A stretch of DNA of 51,810 nt from Chlorobiaceae bacterium (GTDB lineage Bacteria; Bacteroidota; Chlorobiia; Chlorobiales; Chlorobiaceae), in NCBI GenBank assembly GCA_012972835.1, contig JABDHK010000043.1, positions 1 through 51,810 on the forward strand. Reading direction: 5' to 3'. Below are positions 28,595-37,158 of the stretch, piece by piece; position 1 is the stretch's first letter, and the number at the start of each line of letters is the position of its first letter. The notes below the pieces were generated by a model. The model saw nothing but the letters and a program-made list of their open reading frames with translations. It searched no databases and was not told the DNA's origin. The position numbers and the translations under genes were made by a program.

Positions 28595-29318
28595 CATGTT
28601 GCTGTTTGCCCTGAAATCTGTAGCCAATCTCCAGTAACAGTTCTTTATCATGATGCCATAACACCATATCGTCCATATAGCGCACATAAGCTGGTACACG
28701 CAAAACCTCTTTAACATAATGGTCAGCCACCGACAAATAGTGATTGGCAAAATACTGGCTTGTCAGGTTACCAATTGGAACACTTTTATGCTCTGCTGTG
28801 AAGTAGCTGTTAATAATTTGCTCAAAAATCAGCAGAAAAGGCTGATCTTTGAAGAGACGACGAAGCTGTTGTTTCAGTATTGTATGGTCAATGCTCTCAA
28901 AATATTTGCGAACATCCAGCTTTAAAAACCACTTGTAGTGACGGTTATGCTCCCTTGCCTTGTCAAGAGCGGCATAAGTGCCTTTTCCGGAACGGCTTGC
29001 AAAACTGTCAACAGTCTGTTGTTTTTCAAAGGAAGCGTGACAAACATTTATGAGCGCATGGTGCATGACACGCTGCGAAAAAGGGGCGGCACATATCAGC
29101 CGTTTTTTTGGGTCATATATGGTGAAGTAACGATAATTCCCAGTTTCGACAGAGCCTGATGTGAGTTGAAGGTGCAACATCTGCAGATTTGCCTGTACAT
29201 GCTCACTATAGGCACAAACAGAGGGCTTTGATATTTTGCCTTTTTGCGCCTTATACCATGCTTCGTAAAGATTATTCAGATCCGCAATCTTTTCAAGCAA
29301 CTGCCCCTGGCGCTTCAT
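28563..29318 (-). CDS. DGR-type reverse transcriptase, C-terminally truncated
   Basis: Using the internal ATG ending at 29318 (overlapping the HRDC gene by 26 bases) the product is 251 residues. Reverse transcriptase motifs are present: D135 in LKLDVRKYFESID, the DGR/retron-like PIGNLTSQYFANHYL and the catalytic YMDD at 214-217 (VRYMDDMVLW). Family members continue for roughly 60-100 more residues with the thumb region; here the frame ends soon after LLLEIGYRFQ in HECPALVGRAG, encoded by a palindromic repeat. Activity is therefore doubtful. Association with an HRDC gene and an FGE-type variable protein marks it as a diversity-generating retroelement RT rather than a group II intron or retron. 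Confidence 0.85.
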   Translation of the reverse strand: MKRQGQLLEKIADLNNLYEAWYKAQKGKISKPSVCAYSEHVQANLQMLHLQLTSGSVETGNYRYFTIYDPKKRLICAAPFSQRVMHHALINVCHASFEKQQTVDSFASRSGKGTYAALDKAREHNRHYKWFLKLDVRKYFESIDHTILKQQLRRLFKDQPFLLIFEQIINSYFTAEHKSVPIGNLTSQYFANHYLSVADHYVKEVLRVPAYVRYMDDMVLWHHDKELLLEIGYRFQGKQQHECPALVGRAG

Positions 29319-29751
29319 CAGTTTTTTGATTTTCAATAAAATAGTGAGCAAAACGCTCCACTTTTTTCTCACCTATCCCTTTTATACCCAACATGCTCTT
29401 TATGGTAATCTCTTCGAGTTTTGCAAGCTCGGCAAGCTCTTCATCAGTAAAGACAATAAAGGCTGAGAGTCCTTCGGTTGCTGCAACTTTTTTCCGTATT
29501 TCACGCAGGTGCGAAAACTTCTGAAAGGTGGGCTCATCGAGTACCTGGCGGTAATCAACCTTTGCCCTGCTCTCTGAGGCTACATGAACAGCTTGCTCAA
29601 GATAACGAACACAAAAGCACCAGGCAGCTCCATTATCGTTGCTTATCAGCTTTTGTTCGATTTCAAGAACTTTATGCGCCTTCAGAAAGGTATTCATCTC
29701 CTGTTCAGTACCACTATCACCAACAGGAATAGTAAAAAGTTTTATCTGCAT
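29293..29751 (-). CDS. HRDC-domain DGR accessory protein
   Basis: A 152-residue protein. The N-terminal part (about 1-60) matches the small unknown region often found on DGR-linked HRDC proteins (KLFTIPVGDSGTEQEMNTFL). An HRDC helical domain at about 70-145 reads FQKFSHLREIRKKVAATEG, then AFIVFTDEELAELAK, and ends in the helix-hairpin LGIKGIGEKKVERF. In DGRs lacking the usual Avd protein, HRDC proteins occupy its place and are presumed to bind nucleic acid during template copying. It lies between the target gene and the RT gene, all on the minus strand. Confidence 0.85.
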   Translation of the reverse strand: MQIKLFTIPVGDSGTEQEMNTFLKAHKVLEIEQKLISNDNGAAWCFCVRYLEQAVHVASESRAKVDYRQVLDEPTFQKFSHLREIRKKVAATEGLSAFIVFTDEELAELAKLEEITIKSMLGIKGIGEKKVERFAHYFIENQKTDEAPGAVA

Positions 29752-29853
29752 GATCGCAAAACTGCAAACTGGTTTTATAATCCTTAAAGAGATCCTCTTT
29801 TTTTATAAATCGGACCACCTTGGTGGTCATTTCTGTAGTCGGTGGTTTCCAGA

Positions 29854-29902
29854 ACATTTTGGCGTGCGGCGTTTCGTCCCTCAACACCGCTCACCAAAAT
29901 GT
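29854..29902 (-). other. 20-bp RNA hairpin between DGR target and HRDC genes
   Basis: Arms 29854-29873 and 29883-29902 form a 20-position stem around a 9-base loop. Read as minus-strand RNA it has 17 Watson-Crick pairs, 2 G-U pairs and one A-A mismatch; read as plus-strand RNA the two G-U pairs become A-C mismatches. That bias suggests a minus-strand RNA structure, the strand on which the DGR is transcribed. It starts about 50 bases past the target stop codon and could be the DGR hairpin, a terminator or a dispersed repeat. The rest of the 201-base spacer contains no intact template repeat. Confidence 0.6.
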
Positions 29903-29952
29903 TGGTTCTGCCCTGTCGCTCAAAATCAAAGCCGGAATGAGCTGCCAACTGA

Positions 29953-30087
29953 CTACGGGACGAAGACCAGGCGCAAGCCAGTGAAGTCGTCCCTGTAGTC
30001 GGGGGTGCGGTGGAAACGACAAGCCGACCGACAGTACTCGGCAAGGATGTACCAGCTCCCGCCACGAAGCACACGGTTCGAACCGGT
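29953..30087 (-). other. DGR variable region (VR) at the 3' end of the TIR protein gene
   Basis: Residues 462-505 follow the canonical GSNRVLRGGSW...CRSA.R...PD.R....GLRLV frame in which DGR templates encode asparagine (AAC) at variable sites. At those sites the codons here are mostly NNC: tac, atc, tac, ttc, cac, tac, gac, gac, ttc, which is what adenine-specific mutation of AAC would leave. Two sites (ctt, tgt) end in T instead. This supports past DGR diversification even though no intact template is seen nearby. Confidence 0.75.
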
Positions 30088-31470
30088 TTCCGGTCCAGTG
30101 GGATTCTCAACCATGCCTTTCGCCTTACATTCGTCATAATATTTATCACCGTACCAATCACTGCACCACTCCAAGACATTGCCGTGCATATTATACAATC
30201 CCAAAGCATTGGGAGCAAAAATTTCCACAGCGACCGTGTTCTTCCGGTAGACCCCTTTCTTATTGTTGTTGTACGGATAGTTACCGTCATAATTCGCCTG
30301 ATCGGTCGTGATGTTCTCACCGATATTGAATGGCGTTGCTGTTCCTGCACGGCACGCATACTCCCATTCGGCTTCTGTTGGCAATCTGAACTTCTTCCCT
30401 GTTTTTGCTGACCACCACTTGCAATAGGCATTCGCATCGTTCCAGCTCACGTGCAAAACAGGGTGATTGTATTCGTCTGTTTGCCGTTCTTTGCCTGATA
30501 CTCCGTGCATCCAGTTTATTCCGGCTTTATCTTGCCATTCTTTACCATCCCAAACTCTGCTGCTGTTCAATTTTTCAGCATCAGTTTTATACTCTGATTC
30601 GTCAATGAATTTTTTAAACTCGGCAAGAGTAACCGCATACTTGCACAGATAAAACTCACTCACTTTAACCTGATGCTGCGTTTCGTCATCGTATCGCTCC
30701 GTTTCACTCTCAGGGCTACCCATGACGAAAATACCGCTGCTAATGCGAACAAAGTTTGGTGGCCCCTTCACCAAGATAACTGGTGGAGCTGGCAAAAAGC
30801 TAGCGCTGTCCATAGAACTATCAGGCAAAGAAATTCTGGATTTGATAGACTCAATACATTGGCAGAATTTCGAATGTTGAGCATTGTTTCCCCAATCAGA
30901 AAGATCCGCAGCATGAATATGGTTGAATCCAAATGGAGCTTCAACGGCATCAAGACGCACAGGAACCATAATTCCCCGCTTTTTTGCTTCTTCGGCCTCA
31001 GCTATTACCCAGTCGGAATTTATTGAAATCTGTGACCAGACAACAAGTACGCAACGTGATTCATCCAGCCTCTTCTTGATATAGCCACGCCAAGTTTCAC
31101 CCGGAGGAATCTCCAAATCCCAGAAAACGCTCCAGCCATAATCTTGAAGAACCTTTACGATTGGCTCAACCCTATTAAGGTCTTTGCGGGCATAGCTGAC
31201 AAAAACATCGGTCTTTAAGTTTTGGAAATGCTCCCTGGGTGTATCGGCTGTAGCAGCGTTGCCAGTACCTTTATATACAGAGAGAAAAGTTTTCATTTCC
31301 CCTACCCAGTTGACCTTTTCATTGTCACTCATTCCAACCGTAAATTTTTGTCGCTTCAGATTAAACAAAAATCGATCACTGCCTGAAAATGGCAATTCTT
31401 CAGCAAGTTGCAATGCCTCACCAATAGTGGCAGGGTTTTCAAGCATCCCGATGATTTTTTCAATGGTCAT
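29953..31470 (-). CDS. DGR target: small shared domain + TIR + FGE/C-type-lectin fold
   Basis: A 505-residue protein in three parts. Residues 1-66 form a small helical domain also present in the next upstream protein. Residues 87-205 are a TIR domain (DVFVSYARKD, VFWDLEIPPGETW, and SDWVIAEAEEA with E158 at the position of the catalytic glutamate of NAD-cleaving TIRs). Residues 240-505 are an FGE-sulfatase/C-type-lectin fold (FRLPTEAEWEYACRAG, MHGNVLEWCSDWYGD, RVLRGGSW). The last 44 residues are a DGR variable region. Followed by HRDC and RT genes, it is the element's diversified ligand binder, with TIR as likely effector. No signal peptide, so it is intracellular. Confidence 0.88.
   Translation of the reverse strand: MTIEKIIGMLENPATIGEALQLAEELPFSGSDRFLFNLKRQKFTVGMSDNEKVNWVGEMKTFLSVYKGTGNAATADTPREHFQNLKTDVFVSYARKDLNRVEPIVKVLQDYGWSVFWDLEIPPGETWRGYIKKRLDESRCVLVVWSQISINSDWVIAEAEEAKKRGIMVPVRLDAVEAPFGFNHIHAADLSDWGNNAQHSKFCQCIESIKSRISLPDSSMDSASFLPAPPVILVKGPPNFVRISSGIFVMGSPESETERYDDETQHQVKVSEFYLCKYAVTLAEFKKFIDESEYKTDAEKLNSSRVWDGKEWQDKAGINWMHGVSGKERQTDEYNHPVLHVSWNDANAYCKWWSAKTGKKFRLPTEAEWEYACRAGTATPFNIGENITTDQANYDGNYPYNNNKKGVYRKNTVAVEIFAPNALGLYNMHGNVLEWCSDWYGDKYYDECKAKGMVENPTGPETGSNRVLRGGSWYILAEYCRSACRFHRTPDYRDDFTGLRLVFVP
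31273..31443 (-). repeat. Duplicated 57-residue coding unit, copy 1 (copy 2 at 31511-31681)
   Basis: Residues 10-66 of the TIR protein and 145-201 of the upstream 202-residue protein align without gaps, 41 of 57 identical, starting L(E/D)NPATI and ending FLxxY. The DNA is also clearly similar (for example GCAAGTTGCA followed by AATAGTGGCAGG in both). It is a tandem gene-level duplication or domain exchange placing the same small domain at the C-terminus of one protein and the N-terminus of the next. Confidence 0.85.
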
Positions 31471-31504
31471 TCGACTTGGATATTCTGAATGTTATGAGAT
31501 AGAG

Positions 31505-32113
31505 TCAAATGTATTTTTCAAGGAAGTTTTGCATTTCTCCAATCCAGTTAAGCCTTTCATAATCACTCATTCCAACCGAATATTTTTGTCGCTTCTGATT
31601 GAACAAAAATCGGTCACTGCCTGCATATGGTAAATGTTCAGCAAGTTGCAGAGCTTCGACAATAGTGGCAGGATTGTCAAGAAGTTGCATGATGTTCTTG
31701 CCCGCATTACCTAATATTTGTTTTCCATCTATCGGGTTCTGTTCTTTTGGAATATCTTTTGGAACTGGCGCACTGTTCTCATAGGCTTCAGGATTTGCAG
31801 CCATACGCATCATTTCCATTTTGATATCTGCCAGTTGACTGAACTTTCTGTCGCGCTCGGCGGTGTCTGAAATATTCGCGATGGTTACACAGAGGTCGTA
31901 CTGTTGTTGATCCTTCTGCATGAGAAGCTCCGATACTTTCACGAATTCTGGCTCTATCGTTATCTCCCCCAGCTTAATGCCAATATCAGGCGACCCCGTT
32001 GGCAGTCCTGCAGAGAGCCCTTTGATGTCGATCTTTTTTGTGGCGTAGGTGAAAAATTTACTGCAACGCGGTTTGTTAAACAATGAGTTCAATAATGACA
32101 TAATTTTATTCAT
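31505..32113 (-). CDS. Protein sharing a small C-terminal domain with the TIR effector
   Basis: A 202-residue protein of unknown family. Residues 25-60 carry a beta-rich stretch rich in Gly and Ile (GLSAGLPTGSPDIGIKLGEI). Residues 60-110 look helical. Residues 137-202 hold the domain repeated at the N-terminus of the TIR protein. The layout is what is described for effector-associated domains (EADs) in bacterial conflict systems, where adaptor and effector share a domain and bind each other; that assignment is inference. It ends 34 bases before the TIR gene start, on the same strand, so the two are probably co-transcribed. Confidence 0.75.
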   Translation of the reverse strand: MNKIMSLLNSLFNKPRCSKFFTYATKKIDIKGLSAGLPTGSPDIGIKLGEITIEPEFVKVSELLMQKDQQQYDLCVTIANISDTAERDRKFSQLADIKMEMMRMAANPEAYENSAPVPKDIPKEQNPIDGKQILGNAGKNIMQLLDNPATIVEALQLAEHLPYAGSDRFLFNQKRQKYSVGMSDYERLNWIGEMQNFLEKYI

Positions 32114-32375
32114 TGAGTTGGAAAATCATTTTTCTTCGCACTGAAAACAGCAAAATGCCAATATGCCAGAAACGTCAATCTATTGGGATTGTTTGTTCAT
32201 TCATCTACTGCAGAACTGAGCCACTGCCCTATAGTCCATACTGATCCTCACCGTAATTTCAGCTAAGCAAACACATGATAGCTATCTAATAGTGGGAGTT
32301 ATGGAATAGATAGGCGATGCTGGCCCTTCATGCATTGCTTGCAATAAAGGGCGCTGCAACATTCGACAACAAAAT

Positions 32376-33335
32376 TTATTTCGGCATGCTGGCACGATAA
32401 TGCTCAATACTGCTGATCTCTTCTTCGCTTAACCTGAACTCACCTGCTCCGATAATTCCTTCTACCTGGGCGGCATTGCGGCCACCGACGATTGCTCCTG
32501 TAACTGCCGGGTGGCGCAAGGTCCAGGCAATGGCTACTTCACCGGCTGAACGGCCATGCGGTGAGCCGATAGCTTTGAGATGCTCGACCAGCTGTAGATT
32601 TGCCGATAAACAGGGTTCCTGAAACTCCTTGTTTCCCCTGCGCCAGTCGTCCTGGGGAAAGTTTGCCACACGTTCAACCGTCATCGCTCCGGTCAGCATG
32701 CCCGAAAGCATTGGGGAGTAGACAATGACGCCAATGTTATGCTCCATACAAAAGGGAAGAATCTCCTTTTCAACGGCAGGTCGCAACATTGAATAGGGAG
32801 GCTGGAGGGAGGCAACGGGTGCTATAGTAATAATACGGCGCAATTGAGCGACGTTGAAATTCGATACCCCTATGTGGCGCACAAGACCTTCCTCCTTGAG
32901 ACGGGCCATCTCCTGCCAGCCCTCTTCTATATCGACATCAGGATTTGGCCAGTGAATCTGGTAGAGATCGATTGTATCAACCCCAAGCCTTTTCAAGCTC
33001 CCTTCACACTCACGCCTGATAGAATCAGCTTTGAGAGAGTTGCAGATCTCCCTCTTTTCATTCCACGCCATGGCACATTTGGTAAATATAAAAGGCTTCT
33101 TTGTTAAACCAGCCACAGCCTTCCCGACAAGTTCTTCCGAATGACCAAGACCATACACTGCTGCCGTATCAATCCAGTTTATGCCAAGCTCAAGAGCCCG
33201 CTCAATTGCTGTGACAGCATCGCCATCATCCTGTGCACCCCAACCATACATCCAGTTGCTGCCACCAATGGCCCAGCTTCCAAAGCCGATGGGAGTAATG
33301 TGCATATCTGTATTTCCAAGCTGCCGTGTCTGCAT
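32376..33335 (-). CDS. Aldo/keto reductase
   Basis: A 319-residue NADPH-dependent aldo/keto reductase with tetrad D56, Y61, K86 and H128 (LYQIHWPNPDVDIEEGW) and a cofactor loop near GAIVGGRNAAQVEGI. It is unlike the paralogue at 4383-5378 in detail. It stands alone, leftward, back to back with the nif operon across a 529-base gap. Substrate unknown. Confidence 0.92.
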   Translation of the reverse strand: MQTRQLGNTDMHITPIGFGSWAIGGSNWMYGWGAQDDGDAVTAIERALELGINWIDTAAVYGLGHSEELVGKAVAGLTKKPFIFTKCAMAWNEKREICNSLKADSIRRECEGSLKRLGVDTIDLYQIHWPNPDVDIEEGWQEMARLKEEGLVRHIGVSNFNVAQLRRIITIAPVASLQPPYSMLRPAVEKEILPFCMEHNIGVIVYSPMLSGMLTGAMTVERVANFPQDDWRRGNKEFQEPCLSANLQLVEHLKAIGSPHGRSAGEVAIAWTLRHPAVTGAIVGGRNAAQVEGIIGAGEFRLSEEEISSIEHYRASMPK

Positions 33336-33482
33336 GATAAATATGGTTTCGGTTTATAATGGTTGCTCAATCAGCGCTATTCCTACAAATATGTAGACTT
33401 TACAATGATACTATAGAGCTTCATACCTTGATAGAATACGTTTTTTTTAAAACAAAATAAATGAGAACAAGCAGACTTTGGC

Positions 33483-33512
33483 TTTGATATGCGTCAATAA
33501 CAACGCATCAAA
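33483..33512. repeat. Inverted repeat in the nif upstream region
   Basis: TTTGATatGCGT (33483-33494) pairs with ACGCATCAAA (33503-33512), leaving a 2-base bulge and an 8-base loop. It lies about 280 bases before the -24/-12 promoter. It could end the leftward gene's upstream transcript or bind a regulator. Confidence 0.45.
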
Positions 33513-33586
33513 ACAAAAGAGAGTATGAGCAAGCCAGCTGAGCTGTAAAACAAAAGATCATAAGATACGTAAATGTAACTTTCATC

Positions 33587-33612
33587 ATTTTACTACCAGA
33601 TTGTAGTAAAAT
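33587..33612. promoter_or_regulatory. Perfect 10-bp palindrome, candidate operator upstream of nifH
   Basis: ATTTTACTAC-cagatt-GTAGTAAAAT: perfect 10-base arms with a 6-base spacer, about 150 bases upstream of the -24 element. That is the distance at which bacterial enhancer-binding proteins act. It does not fit the TGT-N10-ACA NifA site, so it may be a lineage-specific NifA site or bind another regulator of metal or nitrogen status. Confidence 0.5.
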
Positions 33613-33761
33613 ATCACCCTGATAATCAACGTCAAATAAAATAGTTAGCCCCGACAGTAATAAAACAAACAAACGGTAATCACCTGAACCCCTTCAGCAA
33701 TGCAGGGTTAACCGTCACCTCCCATCCTCGAACAATCTTCATTTCAGGATATCGCTGCCTT

Positions 33762-33777
33762 TGGCACGTATGTTGCA
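33762..33777 (+). promoter_or_regulatory. Sigma-54 (-24/-12) promoter of the nif operon
   Basis: TGGCAC-gtatg-TTGCA matches the sigma-54 consensus exactly, with 10 bases between the invariant GG (33763-33764) and GC (33775-33776). Transcription should begin near 33788, giving a leader of about 77 bases before the nifH ATG. The sigma-54 activator gene nifA lies 7 kb upstream. Confidence 0.9.
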
Positions 33778-33852
33778 TACTTAAAACATAAATATTCAGG
33801 TCGCAGCACAATCATGCCTGAATATCTGATGATAAAGATATCGCAAACCTAA

Positions 33853-34689
<837 letters not shown>

Positions 34690-34708
34690 AAAAACGGAGT
34701 ACACCCAC

Positions 34709-35065
34709 ATGTTAATGATCAGAACAATCGTCAGGCCGGAAAAAGTTTACGAAGTCATGCAGGGACTGCTTGATGCAGGCTACCCGGCGGTCACCAAAAT
34801 CCCGGTTGTCGGACGCGGCAAACAGCGCGGACTTCGCGTAGGCGACGTGGTCTATGATGAAATCCCGAAAGAGATGCTCTTCGTTGTGGTTCCAGACAGC
34901 GACAAGGATTTCGTGGTAAGGGCCATCCTTGACAATGCCAAATCAGGTGCAGAGGGAAAATTCGGTGATGGCAAGATCTTCATTTCAGCCGTAGAAGAGG
35001 TCTACACCATCAGCTCCGGTGAAAAGGAAACCGAACCGACACTCGCAGCCGCAAAGGAGGCATAA
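34709..35065 (+). CDS. nifI1: PII-like nitrogenase regulator NifI1
   Basis: A 118-residue GlnB-family protein. The ATG at 34709, 9 bases after GGAG, is chosen over upstream frame extension into nifH; ATG 34715 is an alternative. It starts MIRTIVRPEK; the T-loop region is VVGRGKQRGLRVGD. The normal uridylylated tyrosine motif of GlnB is missing, as in NifI1. With NifI2 it binds NifDK and switches off activity when ammonium is available and 2-oxoglutarate is low, as shown in methanogens. The position between nifH and nifD is diagnostic. Confidence 0.93.
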   Translation: MLMIRTIVRPEKVYEVMQGLLDAGYPAVTKIPVVGRGKQRGLRVGDVVYDEIPKEMLFVVVPDSDKDFVVRAILDNAKSGAEGKFGDGKIFISAVEEVYTISSGEKETEPTLAAAKEA

Positions 35066-35067
35066 CC

Positions 35068-35445
35068 ATGAAAGAAATTATTGCAGTCATACGGATCAAC
35101 AAGGTCAACGAAACCAAGCAGGCGCTCATCGATGTCGGCATTCCAGCCTTTACCGCCACCGGCAGGGTTATGGGCCGAGGCAAGGGTCAGGTTCATTTCG
35201 ACATTCTCAATGGAGCCGCAGCAGGACACCCGGAGGCAATCGCGCAGCTTGGCGGTGCACCGAGGCTTGTTTCAAAAAGGATTGTCACGGTTGTCGTCCC
35301 TGAAGAGTTATGCCAGACAGCCATCGACACCATTATCAAAACAAACCAGACAGGAAAACCTGGTGACGGAAAGATATTTGTAACACCGATTCTCGAAACC
35401 ATCAGGGTAAGAACCGGCGAAAAGGACCAGGCAGCGCTGAATTAA
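35068..35445 (+). CDS. nifI2: PII-like nitrogenase regulator NifI2
   Basis: A 125-residue GlnB-family protein that starts 2 bases after the nifI1 stop. It has IRINKVNETKQALIDVGI at the start and a longer, glycine-rich T-loop (VMGRGKGQVHFDILNGA) typical of NifI2, with the C-terminal GKIFVTPILETIRVRTGE strand. It works as a complex with NifI1 in post-translational inhibition of nitrogenase. It is inside the nif operon with tight spacing, so stoichiometric synthesis is expected. Confidence 0.93.
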   Translation: MKEIIAVIRINKVNETKQALIDVGIPAFTATGRVMGRGKGQVHFDILNGAAAGHPEAIAQLGGAPRLVSKRIVTVVVPEELCQTAIDTIIKTNQTGKPGDGKIFVTPILETIRVRTGEKDQAALN

Positions 35446-35482
35446 GCATATCAATATTCAAGGTGTAAACGGAGAGAGTTAC

Positions 35483-37129
35483 ATGGAGGCGAACAAAATA
35501 TATCCGGATCCTTCACAGGTGAGGGAGGAGCTCATACAACGATACCCGAGCAAGGTCGCAAAAAAGCGTGCCAAGTCGATTATCGTCAATGACCCTGAGA
35601 TTATTCCTGAAGTACAGGCGAACGTCCGGACGGTTCCCGGCATCATCACCCAGCGCGGATGCTCTTATGCCGGCTGCAAAGGTGTTGTGCTTGGCCCGAC
35701 GCGCGACATTGTCAATATCGTCCACGGCCCGATCGGCTGCAGCTTCTATGCATGGTTGACCCGCCGTAACCAGACACGCACCGAGTCCCTGATGGACGCA
35801 AACTACATACCCTACTGCTTCTCGACCGACATGCAGGAGGAGAACGTTGTCTTTGGCGGTGAAAAAAAGCTGAAAGTAGCTATCCAGGAGGCTTATGACC
35901 TCTTTCACCCAAAGTCAATCGCTATTTTTTCAACCTGTCCGGTTGGTCTGATCGGTGATGACGTTCATGCCGCATCAAAAGAGATGCGCGACAAGTTTGG
36001 CGACTGCAACGTCTTTGGATTCAGCTGTGAAGGCTACAGGGGCGTCAGCCAGTCTGCCGGCCACCACATTGCCAACAACGGTGTTTTCAAGCACATGGTA
36101 GGTCGCAACAACACCCCGAGTGTCGGCAAGTTCAAGCTCAACCTGCTTGGCGAATACAACATCGGCGGCGACGCATTCGAGATTGAGCGCATTTTCGACA
36201 AGGTTGGCATCACGCTGGTCTCCTCGTTCAGCGGCAACTCAACGGTCAGCCAGATTGAAAACGCCCACACCGCCGATCTCAACGTCATCCTCTGTCACCG
36301 CTCAATCAACTACATGGGCGACATGATGGAAACAAAGTACGGTATCCCGTGGATGAAGGTGAACTTTGTGGGTGCCGATTCAACCGCCAAGTCACTGCGC
36401 AAGATTGCCGAGTACTTTGGCGACGAAGAGCTGAAGGCTAGGGTTGAAGAGGTCATAGCCGAAGAGATGCCAAGAGTCAAGGCAATTATAGAGGAGATTC
36501 TGCCAAGAACAACCGGCAAGACCGCCATGCTCTTTGTCGGAGGCTCACGAGCCCACCACTACCAGGATCTCTTCAGTGAACTTGGCATGACAACGGTAGC
36601 CGCAGGCTATGAGTTTGCTCACCGCGATGACTATGAAGGCCGCGACGTGCTGCCAAAGATCAAGGTAGATGCCGACAGCAAGAACATCGAGGAGCTGAAA
36701 GTGCTGCCCGATCCGGAGCTCTTCAATCCAAGGAAAACCGAAGCCGAGCTTGAAGCGCTGAAAGAGAAGGGACTTGAAATCAACGGCTACTCCGGCATGA
36801 TGAAGCAGATGACCAAGAAGTCACTTGTTGTAGACGACCTGAGCCACTACGAGTCCGAAAAGCTGATCGAGATCTACAAACCCGATATCTTCTGCGCCGG
36901 CATCAAGGAGAAGTATGTTGTACAGAAGATGGGTATTCCCTTGAAACAGCTTCACAGCTACGACTACGGCGGCCCATACACCGGCTTTGAAGGTGCAGTG
37001 AACTTCTACAAGGATATCGACCGCATGGTCAACAACCCGGTATGGAAACTGATCAAGGCACCATGGCAGAAAGCCGGAGCAACAAACGGAAAAAGCAAGG
37101 GACTCGAAGCCACTTACGTTACACAGTAA
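35483..37129 (+). CDS. nifD: Nitrogenase MoFe protein alpha subunit
   Basis: A 548-residue alpha subunit. P-cluster ligands are C60 (QRGCSYAGC), C86 (HGPIGCSFY) and C152 (STCPVGLIGDD); FeMo-co ligands are C271 (LCHRSINY) and H491 (QLHSYDYGGPY). The spacing between the last two is 220 residues, about 50 more than in Azotobacter, showing the insertion typical of the clostridial/archaeal/Chlorobi NifD group. It carries the SD GGAGAG in the recurring AAACGGAG context. With NifK it forms the dinitrogen-reducing tetramer. Confidence 0.97.
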   Translation: MEANKIYPDPSQVREELIQRYPSKVAKKRAKSIIVNDPEIIPEVQANVRTVPGIITQRGCSYAGCKGVVLGPTRDIVNIVHGPIGCSFYAWLTRRNQTRTESLMDANYIPYCFSTDMQEENVVFGGEKKLKVAIQEAYDLFHPKSIAIFSTCPVGLIGDDVHAASKEMRDKFGDCNVFGFSCEGYRGVSQSAGHHIANNGVFKHMVGRNNTPSVGKFKLNLLGEYNIGGDAFEIERIFDKVGITLVSSFSGNSTVSQIENAHTADLNVILCHRSINYMGDMMETKYGIPWMKVNFVGADSTAKSLRKIAEYFGDEELKARVEEVIAEEMPRVKAIIEEILPRTTGKTAMLFVGGSRAHHYQDLFSELGMTTVAAGYEFAHRDDYEGRDVLPKIKVDADSKNIEELKVLPDPELFNPRKTEAELEALKEKGLEINGYSGMMKQMTKKSLVVDDLSHYESEKLIEIYKPDIFCAGIKEKYVVQKMGIPLKQLHSYDYGGPYTGFEGAVNFYKDIDRMVNNPVWKLIKAPWQKAGATNGKSKGLEATYVTQ

Positions 37130-37158
37130 TGAACCGCGAAAACGGAGATAATTGAATT

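Noticed and set aside
28563-29318. Group II intron or retron interpretation of the reverse transcriptase
   Set aside because: No maturase or endonuclease domain, no intron structure, no msr/msd-like repeat; HRDC and VR neighbours point to a DGR.
29784-30437. 217-codon minus-strand frame across the DGR spacer and the TIR gene
   Set aside because: It is a shadow of the TIR/FGE gene in another frame; its arginine-rich composition matches no domain, and the real gene has clear motifs.
33480-33760. Classical NifA enhancer TGT-N10-ACA upstream of nifH
   Set aside because: Scanned by eye; no copy with correct spacing was found.
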